From Candidula unifasciata (lineage: Eukaryota; Mollusca; Gastropoda; Stylommatophora; Geomitridae): 64,000 nt of DNA. This document shows positions 23,762-34,920 of the stretch, one piece after another (positions within the stretch are counted from its first letter, which is position 1; each line of letters starts with the position of its first letter). The position numbers were made by a program, and so were the translations under genes. Under the pieces are notes generated by a model that searched no databases, was not told where the DNA came from, and was given only the letters and a program-made list of their open reading frames with translations. The stretch lies in contig CAJHNH020000487.1 in assembly GCA_905116865.2 (NCBI GenBank), forward strand, positions 142,501 through 206,500. Reading direction: 5' to 3'.

Positions 23762-24794
23762 TGTTGCGCGCTGATTTGGGGTAAAGTGTGATATTGCGTG
23801 AAGAGACAGTGGGAGGTCAGTACTGTCTGTAAGTTCACGGGGGAAGAGTATTGAGAGGAGACCAGTGAAAATGTCTATTCATGAACAATGCGTGCACGCA
23901 CGAGAGAAAGTGGACGGGTGGGTTTCTGTGTGTGGGGGGCTGAAAGCAAGGATAACGAGATAAACAGAGAAAGTGTGAATTAAGTGACAGCGTGATTCTC
24001 AGGTAACATCAGCCACCCACATAAGCGTGATCCTCGAGGACGCCCATGTCAGCGTGAGTCCCGAGAACACCCACGGGATCATGAGTCACGAGAACGCACA
24101 TACAAGCGTGCCTCTCGTGTATACATCATCCACCTACACGGATTTGACAGGGATAAATTGGGCTGCGTAGACGGTCCGGGTGAGTGAGCTGTAGCCTGAG
24201 GGCTCAAGCCCCTCGGAGGGAATCGAGAAGCAGTCGAGAGAGAAGCGAGAAGAGAGAGAGAGAAAGCGAGAGTCAGAGACCAAGTCGGGTCCGTGATATC
24301 TCTCGCAAGTCTAACAGACTAGAATACCGTACGACTATCAGGCATTTAGGTCTCAGTGAGTGTCGAGGTTGCGGTACTGAAAAAGATATGGTCCCGCTGG
24401 CAAAGTAAGTCCAGGGGACGGCAGGCCAGTAGTACCTGGTTCGTCTCCAGTCAGCTGTGTTGTATGCTGAAATAATATCAAGGTCCAGTGAATGGGAGAA
24501 GTCGTCCTGTTCAGCTGTACGACGCGTCCAGTGTGTGAGACGCTGTAGTCCTTGGAGCTGTAGTAGTCAAGGAGAGACCGCTACTAATTGAGAGATAGAG
24601 AGCGACGAAGACAAATGAACGATGTAAGAATGTCAGCTGTGATCAATAACTACGTCTCTGCATTTGTGTCATGTATCCTGTTAAATAAACATGTATGACG
24701 GTGTCATCGTCGTCGAGTTCTATTTCTAAGAGAGGAAGCGGAAGAGTACCTGCTAAGACACTTGGTAGTGTGCTGACTCATTTAGCACACAACA
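23762..24794 (+). repeat. Putative LTR, family D (1,033 bp)
   Basis: Starts TGTTGCGCGC and ends GCACACAACA, which are near-perfect inverted repeats. A poly(A) signal AATAAA lies near 24682 within GTTAAATAAACATG. A purine-rich run lies 6-20 bp upstream. It cuts the CR1-like LINE that resumes at 24795. No target-site duplication was seen, so it may be a 3' LTR whose body extends upstream. Confidence 0.55.
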
Positions 24795-25500
24795 CTTACT
24801 AGCATCATTCTGTGAGGAAAAATGCACTACGACTATCCCTTCTGAGATTCCCCTTATGTCTGTTGCTGAAGTGTATAATTATCTCATCAACTTCAAGCAA
24901 ACAAACTACTCTGGCTTGGATGGAATCAGTAATCGAATCCTCCGATGTGCTGCACCAGTTGTTAGTGATTCCTTAACGTTTATATATAATCAGTGCCTTG
25001 CCAAGAACTACTTTCCATCAGCATTTACAATTGCTAAGGTTTATCCTCTGCTTAAATCTGGTTCAGCTGACAACAATTCTCTAGGCAACTATATGCCCAT
25101 TTCTCTACTATCTTCACTATCTAAACCATTAGAGAAACACATACATAAAATAATGTTTCAGCATTTAAATAACAGCAGCCTAATAGTCGATAGCCAGTCA
25201 GGGTTCAGACCTAAACACTCTTGTCGAACTGCGCTGACAAAAATGACAGACAACTGGCAATTTAACATCAACAATGGCAAAATTTGTGGTGCCGTATTTG
25301 TTGACTATAAGAAAGCAAATTACATCGACCGATTTATTCAATCTAATCCTAAGAATAGCAAGCGACTAGGTTTATTACATTTGCCTAAACCCAGAATTGA
25401 TTTATTTGAAACAAGTTTAGCATATTCTGCTGCTCATTTATGGAACATCTTCCACTCGATCTGAAAACTACAAAGACTCCCTACTCATTTAACCGCAAAC
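24795..25500 (+). pseudogene. CR1/Jockey-like LINE RT with central deletion
   Basis: The RT N-terminal blocks are well preserved: SVAEVYNYLINFKQTNYSGL, ISNRILRCAAPVVSDSL, LSKPLEKHIHK and QSGFRPKHSCRTAL, then GAVFVDYKKANY where FVDLKKAFD is usual. There the frame jumps to the C-terminal end of such proteins (LPKPRIDLFETSLAYSAAHL, WNIFHSI, stop at 25464). Palm motifs including YADD are thus deleted. Similarity to 56270-56660 shows the same family. Confidence 0.85.
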
Positions 25501-25559
25501 TCTTTCATTTCATGATTACCAGTGATTACATGCCACCTTAAATGTAGTTAATAATCCAC

Positions 25560-26330
25560 AATGCATTACTAGTTATAATTAATTGCAGAGCGAATGATAT
25601 GTATGCATGCTTATATGTGTGACATGCAGGCGTGTGTAGGCGTATTTGTGAATGTATGATTCTGTGTATGTATGGGTAACTGTATTCGTTTGGGTGTATG
25701 TCTCTGTGTGTAGGCGTGTGTCTATAAGTGTGCCTGTTTGTCTGTATGGTGTCTGCGTGCATGTCTGTAGGTGTGCCTGTAAGCGTGTCTGTTTTTGTGT
25801 CTCTGTGTTGGTTCGTCCAAATGCGTGTTTTTATGTGCATGTGTGAGCGTGTCAGTCTGTGTTGTGTGTCTTTTTTTTTGTATGTCTGTATGTGTAGCTG
25901 TGTGTGTGTGTGTCTGTGTGTGTAATTGTGTGTAGATATGTGTGGGTGTGGCTGCATGTTTGTCTCTGTGTGTGTCTGTCCGTTTGTGTGTATCTATATT
26001 GTGTCTGTAGGTGTTTCTACGTGTGTTTCTGTGTGTCTATGCCTGCGTATGTCTGTTGCTGTGTTTCTCTGTGTGTTGTTTCGTGTGTATTTGTATGTTC
26101 ATCTTTTTGATAATGTTTGTGTGCGTCTGCATGTGTGTATCTGTGCGAATATTTGTGCGTCTGTGGGTGTGTTAGTATTTATTTTTGTATGTCTCTGTGT
26201 GTGTCTATGTGTGTCAGTGTGTGTGTGTGTGTGCCATTATGTGTCTGTAGGTGTGTGTGGCTGCATGTGTATCTGTGTCTGTCTGTGGCTGTGCGTGGCT
26301 TTGTGTGTATCTGTGTGGGACCGGGACAAT
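25560..26330. repeat. GT-rich low-complexity tract
   Basis: About 770 bp of imperfect TGTGTCTGT, TGTATGT and TGTAGGTGTG units. Cysteine/valine-rich frames on the plus strand and threonine/histidine-rich frames on the minus strand are its translation, not genes. It cuts off the C-terminal side of the zinc-finger gene at 26290-27909. Confidence 0.9.
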
Positions 26331-27909
26331 TTACTATAAGTACGCCACTGTCGGAACAATTTACGTGTGGGTTTTCTCAGGTCTCTAACAGAACTATCGG
26401 AATGTAAGGCAAGACACCTAAAGAAACATAAATTGTCTTTGTAGGGTTTGGTGTGCGAATCTTTCAGTAGTGTATGAATACCTTTATTTTTGGTTATGTG
26501 TGTAGGAAGCTTAGATAAAGAACAACCGAGTGAATGTTCAGGAATGGGAAACACGTAGAAACAACTGGCAGGTATAATTTATAGTGTAAACTTAGTATGA
26601 GGACGATTCTGACTTGATATTATGTCATGCTGATTGATAAGAGAGACGAAATCGTCAAAGTCAGAGGGATTGTTTATAAGTTTAGGTAGAGGTAGCACCG
26701 CCTCGTTATTGATACAGGCATGAAAGAAACGCAGTTCGTTGGTCTCACCGTGTCGTAAAACACTGTGATGTGAGTAATTAATCTTTAAACGACGTGTCTG
26801 CATCTGAAAAAAAAATATTTAACAAGGAGTACCAAGAGGAGACAAAGGGAGATTTCGGAGTATGATAAAAAGTAAATATAGACATTTAAAAAAAATTGAT
26901 TTCATGGTGTGTGTGAATGGTTGACCTATTGTCCCTGAATATTTTGCGTATATCTGTTGGTAAATCGTGCAAGGAGATGTCGTCTGTGTATTTGTACTTT
27001 TTGATTTTACAGCTAACACCGGCAGAGATTTTTCGTTTCCTTGATGGTGGGGCTGAAGTTCCAGCAAATGAAAGTGCTGGTTCTTCTAAAAACGAATGAA
27101 CTGTTGGCTTTGTCGCCGGGGCAGTCGAGTCGGAAATACCGACATCAACTGGTGGTACATATGAGGGTGACAAGAAAACACTAGAAGTAGAAACGACACT
27201 ATTGTTTATGGCACTGTATGGAGGTAACTGAGAGGTACCGAAAAAGTCAATAGCAGTTGAGTTCATAGGCGACCCCCCACAACAAATTGTCAATGGTCAT
27301 CCGAGCGATGCTACTGTTGGAGGCGCGGTGGCCGTACTCGACATTGTCCTCGGGTAAAGTATTCGCCAAAGTGAGTGGGTTTGTTGCAGAGGGAACACGG
27401 GAAACGGAAAAGTCGCTACTTTTAACGACTGACTTAGGGGGTCCCTATTGCACTGAGGCCTATGACGTAGAGGGTATTGTAGTGGTCTGTTCCCTTCTGG
27501 TGGAACTTGCCGGCGAGGAGGAAGGCTGTTGATGTGCGGGTGTTGTTACCAGTGCCTCGTAGGGACTTTGCGGAATGCATGGAACTGTGGCCGATGACAT
27601 AGAGGGTGCTGTAATTGTCTGTTCCCTTCTAGTGGAACATGTCTGCGAGAAGGAAGACTGTTGCTGTTCGGGTGCCCTGTAGGGATTTTGTGGAATACCG
27701 CTGTCAGTGGGCGGCGGGATAGATGATGGATGCATCTTGCATTGCTGCTTTTTAAAATTATTCCGCCTGGCGAATGTGCCTACGCATAGTACACAACAAA
27801 ACGTCTATGCTCTATTGTGTATTGACTTGATGTGCCTGGTCAAATCATGGAACCAAGTAAATGACTGGGCACACTCCCGACACTTGAAAGTTTGTTCTTT
27901 CGGCGCCAT
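26290..27909 (-). pseudogene. Zinc-finger protein resembling N-terminal half of virus-like DNA polymerase B proteins
   Basis: Minus strand, four linked segments. 27909-27460: ATG, then one C2H2 finger (C-x2-C-x12-H-x4-H, residues ~10-31), an in-frame TAG at 27807-27805, a second cysteine pair, then a Pro/Ser/Thr-rich linker with two imperfect copies of CSTRREQT. 27293-26886: linker ending in a basic SRKRK...KIKKYKY stretch. 26803-26579: HGETNELRFFHACINNEAVL and PKLINNPSDFDDFV. After one in-frame TAA, the last segment reads KPYKDNLCFFRCLALH (about 26450-26400). The LRFFHA and DNLCFFRCLALH blocks recall large proteins in invertebrate genomes that continue into a protein-primed family B DNA polymerase of Polinton-like or other virus-like elements. 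That is recall, not a search. The polymerase part is absent; GT repeat follows. Confidence 0.5.
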
Positions 27910-28307
27910 CTGAAAAAAAAAAACCCATTAAAGATAACCGTCAGGGTAAAAGCCGACATATACAACAGAAAAAACAACCACATCGCTAATTAGTTCCTGA
28001 CATTGGTCTAACGCCCTTAACATGGCACAGGCGACGAGTTCGCCCGGGGCAACGTAATAACAACCGTAGAATGAACTTGACCGAACAAACTCAATGCACT
28101 TTGTCGGTGGTATAATTCTTTAAAATAAAACATGCACCGATTGTATAATTCCTAAACATCAGCATCACGTAACATCTTGGGGAGCCATCGGTGTCTGTTG
28201 GCTGGAGCTCTTTCCCTTTTAACGCAGTAGGGACACCTTTCGTTGACCTGCCCAGTCAGTAACCAAGTCATTCGTCATCTATGGAAAGCCGCGATATTCC
28301 CACATGA
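27910..28307. other. Upstream of the zinc-finger frame; T-rich splice-acceptor-like site
   Basis: On the minus strand a run of ten or more T followed by CAG abuts the ATG at 27909. The same pattern precedes the ATG at 26803. The remainder is non-coding with no recognised element. Confidence 0.45.
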
Positions 28308-28319
28308 TACTGAAACAGG

Positions 28320-28570
28320 GTCGGCTCTGTGGCTAAGTCGATGCGAACACTTCGCTTCGAAATGCCGGGATGCCGGGTTCGATCCCAGCTGCGGGCAATG
28401 CGCCTTGCGTTGGTTTCGACAGTGGTATCAAGAAAGCCGACCGTCCAGGAAGCAATGGCAAACTACTGGACGTAATTTGCCTAGAGAAACCACACAACAG
28501 CCAGGGGCTGTTAGGGTTGGTTCTGCAACGTCCTGTAAAGGATACGCAACAACCTTTGGTTACTCTCTTT
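28320..28570 (+). mobile_element. tRNA-derived SINE with 12-bp target-site duplication
   Basis: Perfect TACTGAAACAGG repeats at 28308-28319 and 28571-28582 flank the element. A box TGGCTAAGTCG at 28330-28340, B box GGTTCGATCCC at 28376-28386. The ~180-bp tRNA-unrelated body contains GAAGCAATGGCAAACTACTG and ends CTCTTT rather than poly(A). It differs from the SINE at 10698, so at least two SINE families are present. Confidence 0.88.
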
Positions 28571-28884
28571 TACTGAAACAGGACAGAGCGGCTCCCTAAG
28601 TTATCCCTGAGATAACCAAGGGGGAAAAAGTAGCAGGACATTCTGTTATTACAAACCAGCCGGGGGTTACTGACAATTACTGGCGCTGTAGATAACCCCG
28701 GAAAAATATATACATACTTAATGAAAAAGTTTTCTTATGAGAATAACAGTTCACACTTTAATACAGCAGAAAACCCTTTTAGCTTGTTAACCACAGGCAA
28801 AAGCACCTCACCTGAATTATATTTTATACTCCGTTAGATCCCTTCTCGAATACGAAGATAGAAAGATGCTCAGTGAAATGAAAG

Positions 28885-31275
28885 ACCAGTCCAATTCCAA
28901 TTCCAATTTGTCCAACAAAAATTCCAATTTTGATCCTCTTTCAGCCGCCCAGAGGCCTGCTATATCGAAGAAGGGTCCTTAGATGTCTTATATGGTTTCC
29001 TTTTATTTGTGGTGTGTAGTCACACCTGATATTAGGGTTGTTTGCTTCCTTGCTGTGCTGCGGTGATTGTGGTTTTTGGTTCTGGTGTGATCCAGATCTC
29101 TTTGCGATGATATCGACGGGTACTAGCTGAATGTTGCTGGTGCTTGGCTTGCCTCGTGCTGGTCGCTGTGCTGGTGCCCTGTTGCTGCTTGGTTGCCGAT
29201 CTGTAAGCCGCCGGAAAAGCCAAACAAACACCACGTCATAACGCCTCCATACAATGTTCCTTTTCAGGACAACCAGGGCCGTCACAATCTGTTGTTGTGA
29301 TCAGCCCGTTTTTTTTTTTTTTCCACGGAGTGTGGAGAAGTAGTGGAGGTAAGATAGACTGCAAATGAGAGATCAATTTGCCCGAATGTGCAAGGAGATG
29401 TGATAGTTAGGTCGGGAGAATGAGAGTGACAGATAGAGATAGGATCCACCCTGGTCGGCTAAAGTCACTTGGTCTGAAATAAAAGTGGAAGGCAATTGTT
29501 AACATACACGTGTTGTGGGGTGGGGTGGCATGACGGTGACTGGAATTCCCAAGTGCTGGTCCCCTTAGGTGCAATACCCTCGGCTATCTGCTTCGGAGCG
29601 TCGGGTGGCCTGTGGTATTTTCCGTTGTCTTCTTTTTTTCTGAAAATAAACTAGGTTAAGATTTTGGTTAGTTCTATGGTAATTACGTGGTTATTTGCCA
29701 GTGGGGCGGAGCGGGTGGGAGTGGCTCCAGTACGGCGACTGTCTGTCCGGTTGGCGGTTGTTTGTTTTGGGCTGTCCGTAAAGATGGCGGCTTATTTGGT
29801 GGGCTTTTTCTGTGGCTCTTAGAATTGGCGGTAGCCTCTTCTATTCGGTGTGCCGTTTTCCCACTGCTTATTCTTTGGCGCCCGGAGTTGTTTTAGGGCT
29901 GTGTTCATCTCTCCGCAGAGTCGGTTAACCCTCTCGTACCTTACCAGTCGTTCGGGTGTTCCGTCTTCCTCTGCACATTCGACAGCGTATCCGCCGAGTT
30001 CCTTGACATACACCACCTTGTGCGGAGCCGCCTGCTCGTTGAAATCTTCCAGCATCGCTTGAAGGTCGGCGTCACAAGTTACAACGGCTGCCGCTTTTTG
30101 GCTCACGCGTGGGGTGGCTGGCTGCCTGATAGGTGTTTCGTTGTTTTGTACTTCGTTACTAGTAGGGTCTGTCATCTGTTCCTGGTGCTGCGTCATTACC
30201 GTTTCGGTGACTGTGCTTTTGTCGGCTTTGTTAATAAGTGGTTGTTTTACAGCTTTGTTGGGAGCCTCTCTTTCTTTCTCTAGCAGGGCACGCTCCGTTC
30301 TTGCCGCCAGCAATGCAGCTTCGGCTTCTGTTTTTGCCTGGATCATAAGGGTGACTTCTTAATAAGTGCTTTCTCGGGCTTCCTTGAGTGCTTCGGTTTC
30401 CTTTCTTCTCTCCTCCCTTTCTTCTTGTCGGCAGGTCTCGTCTGCAGCCATTTCTGCTTGTAATTTTAGTGTCATTTCTGTCAGATTTTTCTGCATTTGT
30501 GCAGCCTCTGCTAGCCACTTTGTTTGCTGCGAGACTTTTTCTTGTCTGTCGTCTTTCAAGACTTTGATTTCGTCACGCATCTGCGAAATCAGGTCTAGCA
30601 ACTGGGTGCTGTCAGCGTTGGCATCGGTAGCGTCAGATTTTTCTTTGCGGAGAGCTCTGATTTCAGATAAAATTTCGGAAATTTGTAGCGAGATTTCAGG
30701 GTCCTTTGCGGCTGTGTTCGCCTTGTCGGTTCGTCTGTCTGATGTCCGTTGTGCTGGCTTCCCACTTGGTTGCTTTGGTGCTGGTGAGGACCTGGGTGCC
30801 ACGTATCTCTGTCTAGCTGCTTCGTGGGCGGTTCTAAGTGTCCTCTTGCACTGCTGCAAATACGGGCAGCCCATGTATCTCGCGCCGTGCGCACCGGAAC
30901 AGTTGGAGCACTTGCGGTTGCTGTTCGGTTTTTTAAAATTAGTGTCAGTTTTAGCCAGCGGGCACTCCTTAAATTCGTGTGCACCAGAACAGTACCTGCA
31001 CGATAGGCTGCTGCGGCAGGACGAAGCTGTATGCCACACCCTATTGCAGCGCGAGCACTGCATGATGTCTGGTGTGCTGGTCTCAGGCTGCCGCTGCTTT
31101 CGTAGGCGAGGGGGTCCTTGCGTCGCTACCGAGGCGGCATCAGGCGCCCTGAAAGGTCGGCTCCCGGGTGAGCGACCCTCTGTGCTGGTGATCCTGGTGT
31201 TTGAGTCGTTATGGGCACAGTGTCCATTTTCTACGGTAATTATAAAAGTTCTCGAATTTATTTAGAGGTTAAATG
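28885..31275 (-). mobile_element. LINE-like retroelement, gag-like ORF and 3' region, copy L
   Basis: Minus-strand unit. An open frame from 31273 (no ATG before 31063) carries zinc knuckles, then a coiled coil, then ~900 bp of 3' sequence ending in a short (AATTGG)n tail at 28885-28910. The last ~730 bp recur in inverted orientation at 33180-33930. No reverse transcriptase is present between ORF and tail, so the second ORF was lost or the element is non-autonomous. Confidence 0.7.
29819..31063 (-). CDS. LINE ORF1 / gag-like protein with three zinc knuckles (one internal stop)
   Basis: ATG at 31063. Three CCHC-type knuckles follow in the first ~60 residues: CSRCNRVWHTASSC (C-x2-C-x4-H-x4-C), CRYCSGAHEFKEC and CSNCSGAHGARYMGC. 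This trio is typical of ORF1 of Jockey/I-group LINEs. Then comes a Pro/Arg-rich linker and a long coiled coil (about residues 115-280) rich in Glu, Lys, Gln and Ala. A single TAA at 30361-30359 splits the frame after ESTY; reading continues in the same frame with EVTLMIQAKTEAEAALLAAR for ~180 codons to 29819. The role would be RNA binding in the retroelement RNP. Reading is open upstream of 31063 to a stop at about 31274, so the true start may be non-ATG or lost. Confidence 0.7.
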
Positions 31276-32976
31276 CACGCCCTAGGTTTCGATTTAAAAA
31301 GTTTATAATGTAGATTATAATTACCTAGGGCGTTGTTCCTTCCTCTGTTGATTCTTGGATATACTGGTCACCGGTGTAGATCTTTGTTGCTGGTAGTTGT
31401 CGTTGGCTAGGTGCGTACACGGGCTGCTAATGACCCACCCGCAGCCGACTCCGATAGTTTAGTCGAGACAGACTCAGCCGAATATCAAGCGAATCTGTCC
31501 AGTAGCTAGCTATCGAAAATCAGGCAACGAATGGATAGTTAGCGGGCGACGTGATCAGGCGAGGCGGGCTTGGGCGTTGAACGTCTTGCTCGGGCGAAAG
31601 CTGTCAGTGAACTGATTGTTGATTGATGATGAGAAAGACCAGACAATTCAATTCAATTCTCTTTCGTTGACCACTTTCATCTAGGTCAGATCACATTTCT
31701 GCTCACTTTCCTGTCAGCTATATATGTGGTGACGTTTTCTGGTCTCGATCTCATTTGGTTTTGGATTGTGTTCAATATTTGTCGCTTTCTATTTGTTGTG
31801 GTTTCTGCTCTTGCTGTTGCTTTTGTAATATGGCTGGCCCTGTGCTGCGCTCCAGATGACTGGGTGTTGAATCGATTTATTGTGGTATTCCTTGGCTGTT
31901 TGTTGTTTCCGGGGGAAGTAAATTGCCTATCCTAAGAAGGACCGGCGGTTGATTGACTTGGGCAGGTACTGATGGCAATACATTTTGAAACAGCTAGCAA
32001 CCAATAAAAAAAATCCTAATTAACTAATGAAACGTCGAGTTCTGGTAGTAAGAGCCTAAAAAAATTAACCAATCAAAAGGTGGTAATGAGTAACCAATCA
32101 CAGAGCGCCAAATTAGTCATGTTTGTTTAGCAACTCTGTGTGTGTGTCTGTCCCTTTGGCGTTGTACTAATTGGTGATATTCTTTAAAGTCGAGGCATCT
32201 CTGCCTGAGAGACCGGGAACCAACAATCAAAGGATCCAGCAGACTGCCTCTGATATGTGTCTTCTTGTAGAGGTCGAGACCTGGTGTTTGTCGACATGAC
32301 AGCACAGAGAAGCAGAGAACAGACATATATACTCACCACTAATTGTCACCTGTCTGTTTAACGGCGAGTGGTCTTGACGACGGTTGTCTTTTAGGCACAC
32401 ACATAAGATATCTGCGCAAAAAAAAACAAAATATCTATAAGACCGGAAGAACAGATGAAACAAATATCGCATGTGCCGGTTATGGGGTTCGTGTTGTGGA
32501 GGAAACAAGAAGGAAATCCACTAAACACCCAACAAGTCTATCATTGGCGTTGTGCCGGGGGTCTTCTTCAAAGTCAGAGTACCGCTACATGAGATACCAG
32601 GAATCGTCTGCCTAAACGCGAGCTGTGCCGGGGCCACAACGCCCAGCTTCTGACTCAGTAATGGCTGAACAACCAAAGTTTTTTCCTCACAGAACGCTTG
32701 TGCGGGAGCCTTATAAATTCTAGAAAGGACCGAACAGTCAGAGCAGTCTGCCTTGTTTTTCACCAGAGCGAGGCACCAAATAAGTCAGATCTGTAAAAAT
32801 AAAGACCTGGTATGTAAAAGCGGCCGGCGTTATAGCCGCACTCACTACCTCTAGAGAAACAAGTAAAATAAAAAAGTAAAGAACTCTTTTCCTAGCTTTA
32901 ATGTGTATAGGGCATATAGGGCTAGACCTATATTTTTATAGACCAATCGGCACAAGATGGGTGATGTGGTCAGTAT
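31276..32976. other. No gene recognised; possible LINE 5' region
   Basis: A CAATTCAATTCAATTC run at about 31646-31661 recalls the tails of the flanking LINE copies. A minus frame of 80 codons at 32763-32521 has no known motif. Nothing else could be assigned in this 1.7 kb. Confidence 0.4.
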
Positions 32977-33148
32977 CACGCCGGCCGCCTTCACTTTCCC
33001 GGGACTGCACCTGGTACCAACGCAAAGGCTGGGTCGACCTGGGAGCCAAGGTCATTTCGGAAAAAATGTCCGGCTCCGCCAGAGAGCGAACCCACTACCT
33101 TCCGATCCGCGGTGAGCGTCTAGCCGCTCGGCCACGGCGACTTCCCTA
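32977..33148 (-). repeat. tRNA-derived SINE, Leu/Ser-like head
   Basis: On the minus strand GTCGCCGTGGCCGAGCGGCT carries the A box TGGCCGAGCGG (33134-33124), and GGGTTCGCTCT (33093-33083) is the B box, 30 bp apart. Acceptor-stem pairing is poor and a tRNA-unrelated body follows, so this is a SINE head rather than a tRNA gene. It abuts LINE copy R at 33149. Confidence 0.65.
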
Positions 33149-33930
33149 GCAAAGGCAGAAGCCGAAGCTGCAGTGCTGGCGGCAAGAACTACCACCGGCC
33201 ACCTGACGCTCCGAAGCAGATAGCCGAGGGCATTGCACCTAAGGGGACCAGCACTTGGGAATTCCAGTCACCGACATGCCACCCCACCCCACCCCGCGTG
33301 CATTTTAACAAATGCCTTTTACTTTTATTTCAGACCAAGTGACCTCAACCGACCAGGGTGGATCCTATCTCTATCTGTCACTCTCATTCTCCCGACCTAA
33401 CTATCACATCTCCTGGCACATTCGAGCAAATCTGATCTCTCATTTGCAATATATCTTACCTCCACTACTTCTCCACACTCCGTGAAAAAAAAAAAAAATC
33501 CGGCTGATCACAAAAACAGATTGTGACGGCCCTGGTTGTCCTGAAAAGGAACATTGTTCATGACGACGTGATCCGATGTTTGTTTGGCTTTTTCCGGCGG
33601 CTTACAGATCGGCAACCAAGCAGCAACAGGGCACCAGCACAGCGACCAGCACGAGGCAAGCCAAGCAGCAGCAACAGTCAGCTAGTACCCGTCGATATAA
33701 TCACAAAGAGATCTGGACCACACCAGAACCAAAAACCACAATCACCGCAGCACAGCAAGGAAGCAAACAACCCTAATATCAGGTGTGACTACACACCACA
33801 AACAAAAAGAAACCATATAAGACAGCTAAGGAACCTTCTTCGATATAGCAGGCCTCCGGGCGGCTGAAAGAGGATCAAATTTGAATTTTTTGTTGGACGA
33901 ATTGGAATTGGAATTGGAATTGGTTGTTTT
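33149..33930 (+). mobile_element. Inverted copy of the same LINE 3' region, copy R
   Basis: Starts within the coiled-coil coding part (GCAGAAGCCGAAGCTGCAGT), matching 30340-30305 on the other strand. It jumps ~680 bp at GGCAAGAAC / TACCACCGGC, then follows the 3' region to a terminal (GGAATT)n run at 33898-33925. Together with copy L it forms a head-to-head pair with ~700-bp arms. A 114-codon frame in each arm (28941-29285 minus, 33523-33867 plus) is conserved between the copies but not recognised. Confidence 0.75.
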
Positions 33931-34655
33931 TCGTCCACGATGAGTGAAGAAGACCACTGGTCATCCAAAGTAGCAATAATGATAATTGAATACAAGTGAC
34001 TTTCGCAAAGACTTGGATTTGGGTCAGTAAGAGTTGCGTTATTCATCGACTTCACTTTCTCGAATGTGTCCACCTTGGAACAAGGTGCAGAGGACGACAA
34101 GGCGTCTTTGGTGCCTTGCCTTGCTTGAAGCTCTCCACAGATCCTACTGCTACTGGTAATCACTTTCTTGTCTGCTGAACCATAAGAGGTTTCATCCGTA
34201 CAGTCCAGTCTTTTCATGCATGGAAGGAATATTCCAGTCACTGTGTAATTAAGAACCAGGCCGACTACTGTCTCCTGGTTTAGCCAGCCCGTCAAATGCA
34301 TTACAGCATAATGAATGAATTAAAACTTGAAATCCAGTTTGTACGGCGTAGTATTTTCTATCTTACAAAGTGAAGAACTCCCCCAAAGTTCAACTTTGAC
34401 CCTAGTCTCCGAGGGGCGGCTGCTGACGCGACCCTTGAACTATCTTATTTATTGTTCATCAATCCGCGGATCCGATCCTCCAAGTGTTGGTGTGTCACAG
34501 CTCACTGGAGTTGTTCAGGTATCAGCATTAGTTAAACTTTCACGAATATCTGGTAGAACATGAGGTTGAAGTGCAAATATCCTCGCAATTGCTGGGCTAT
34601 GCCAGTCAGTCTCCATAATCCTGACCACTGATCGGCTTGATGAATCACACATTTC
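33931..34655. other. No gene recognised
   Basis: A 170-codon minus-strand frame (34301-33789) overlaps the LINE tail and shows no known motif. Otherwise unique sequence. Confidence 0.45.
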
Positions 34656-34920
34656 TGTGTAGATTAGCTTAGTTAATTAGATGCTTCTGTCTACTGTCTA
34701 TCTATATTAGCTCAATTAATTAGATGTGTTTGTCTGTGTAGATTAGCTTAGTTAATTAGATGCTTCTGTCTACTGTCTATCTATATTAGCTCAATTAATT
34801 AGATGTGTTTGTCTGTGTAGATTAGCTTAGTTAATTAGATGCTTCTGTCTACTGTCTATCTATATTAGCTCAATTAATTAGATGTGTTTGTCTGTGTAGA
34901 TTAGCTTAATAACTTAATTA
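34656..34920 (+). repeat. 79-bp tandem repeat, about 3.3 copies
   Basis: Units pair two related half-units, TTAGCTCAATTAATTAGATG and TTAGCTTAGTTAATTAGATG. They are nearly identical between copies and lead into the related 33-bp array downstream. Confidence 0.9.

Noticed and set aside
30366..31265. 299-codon plus-strand frame, Ser/Cys/Leu-rich
   Set aside because: Antisense shadow of the zinc-knuckle and coiled-coil ORF, which has recognisable CCHC motifs.
33080..33148. tRNA-Leu/Ser gene on the minus strand
   Set aside because: Acceptor stem does not pair well and SINE-type sequence continues without a terminator.
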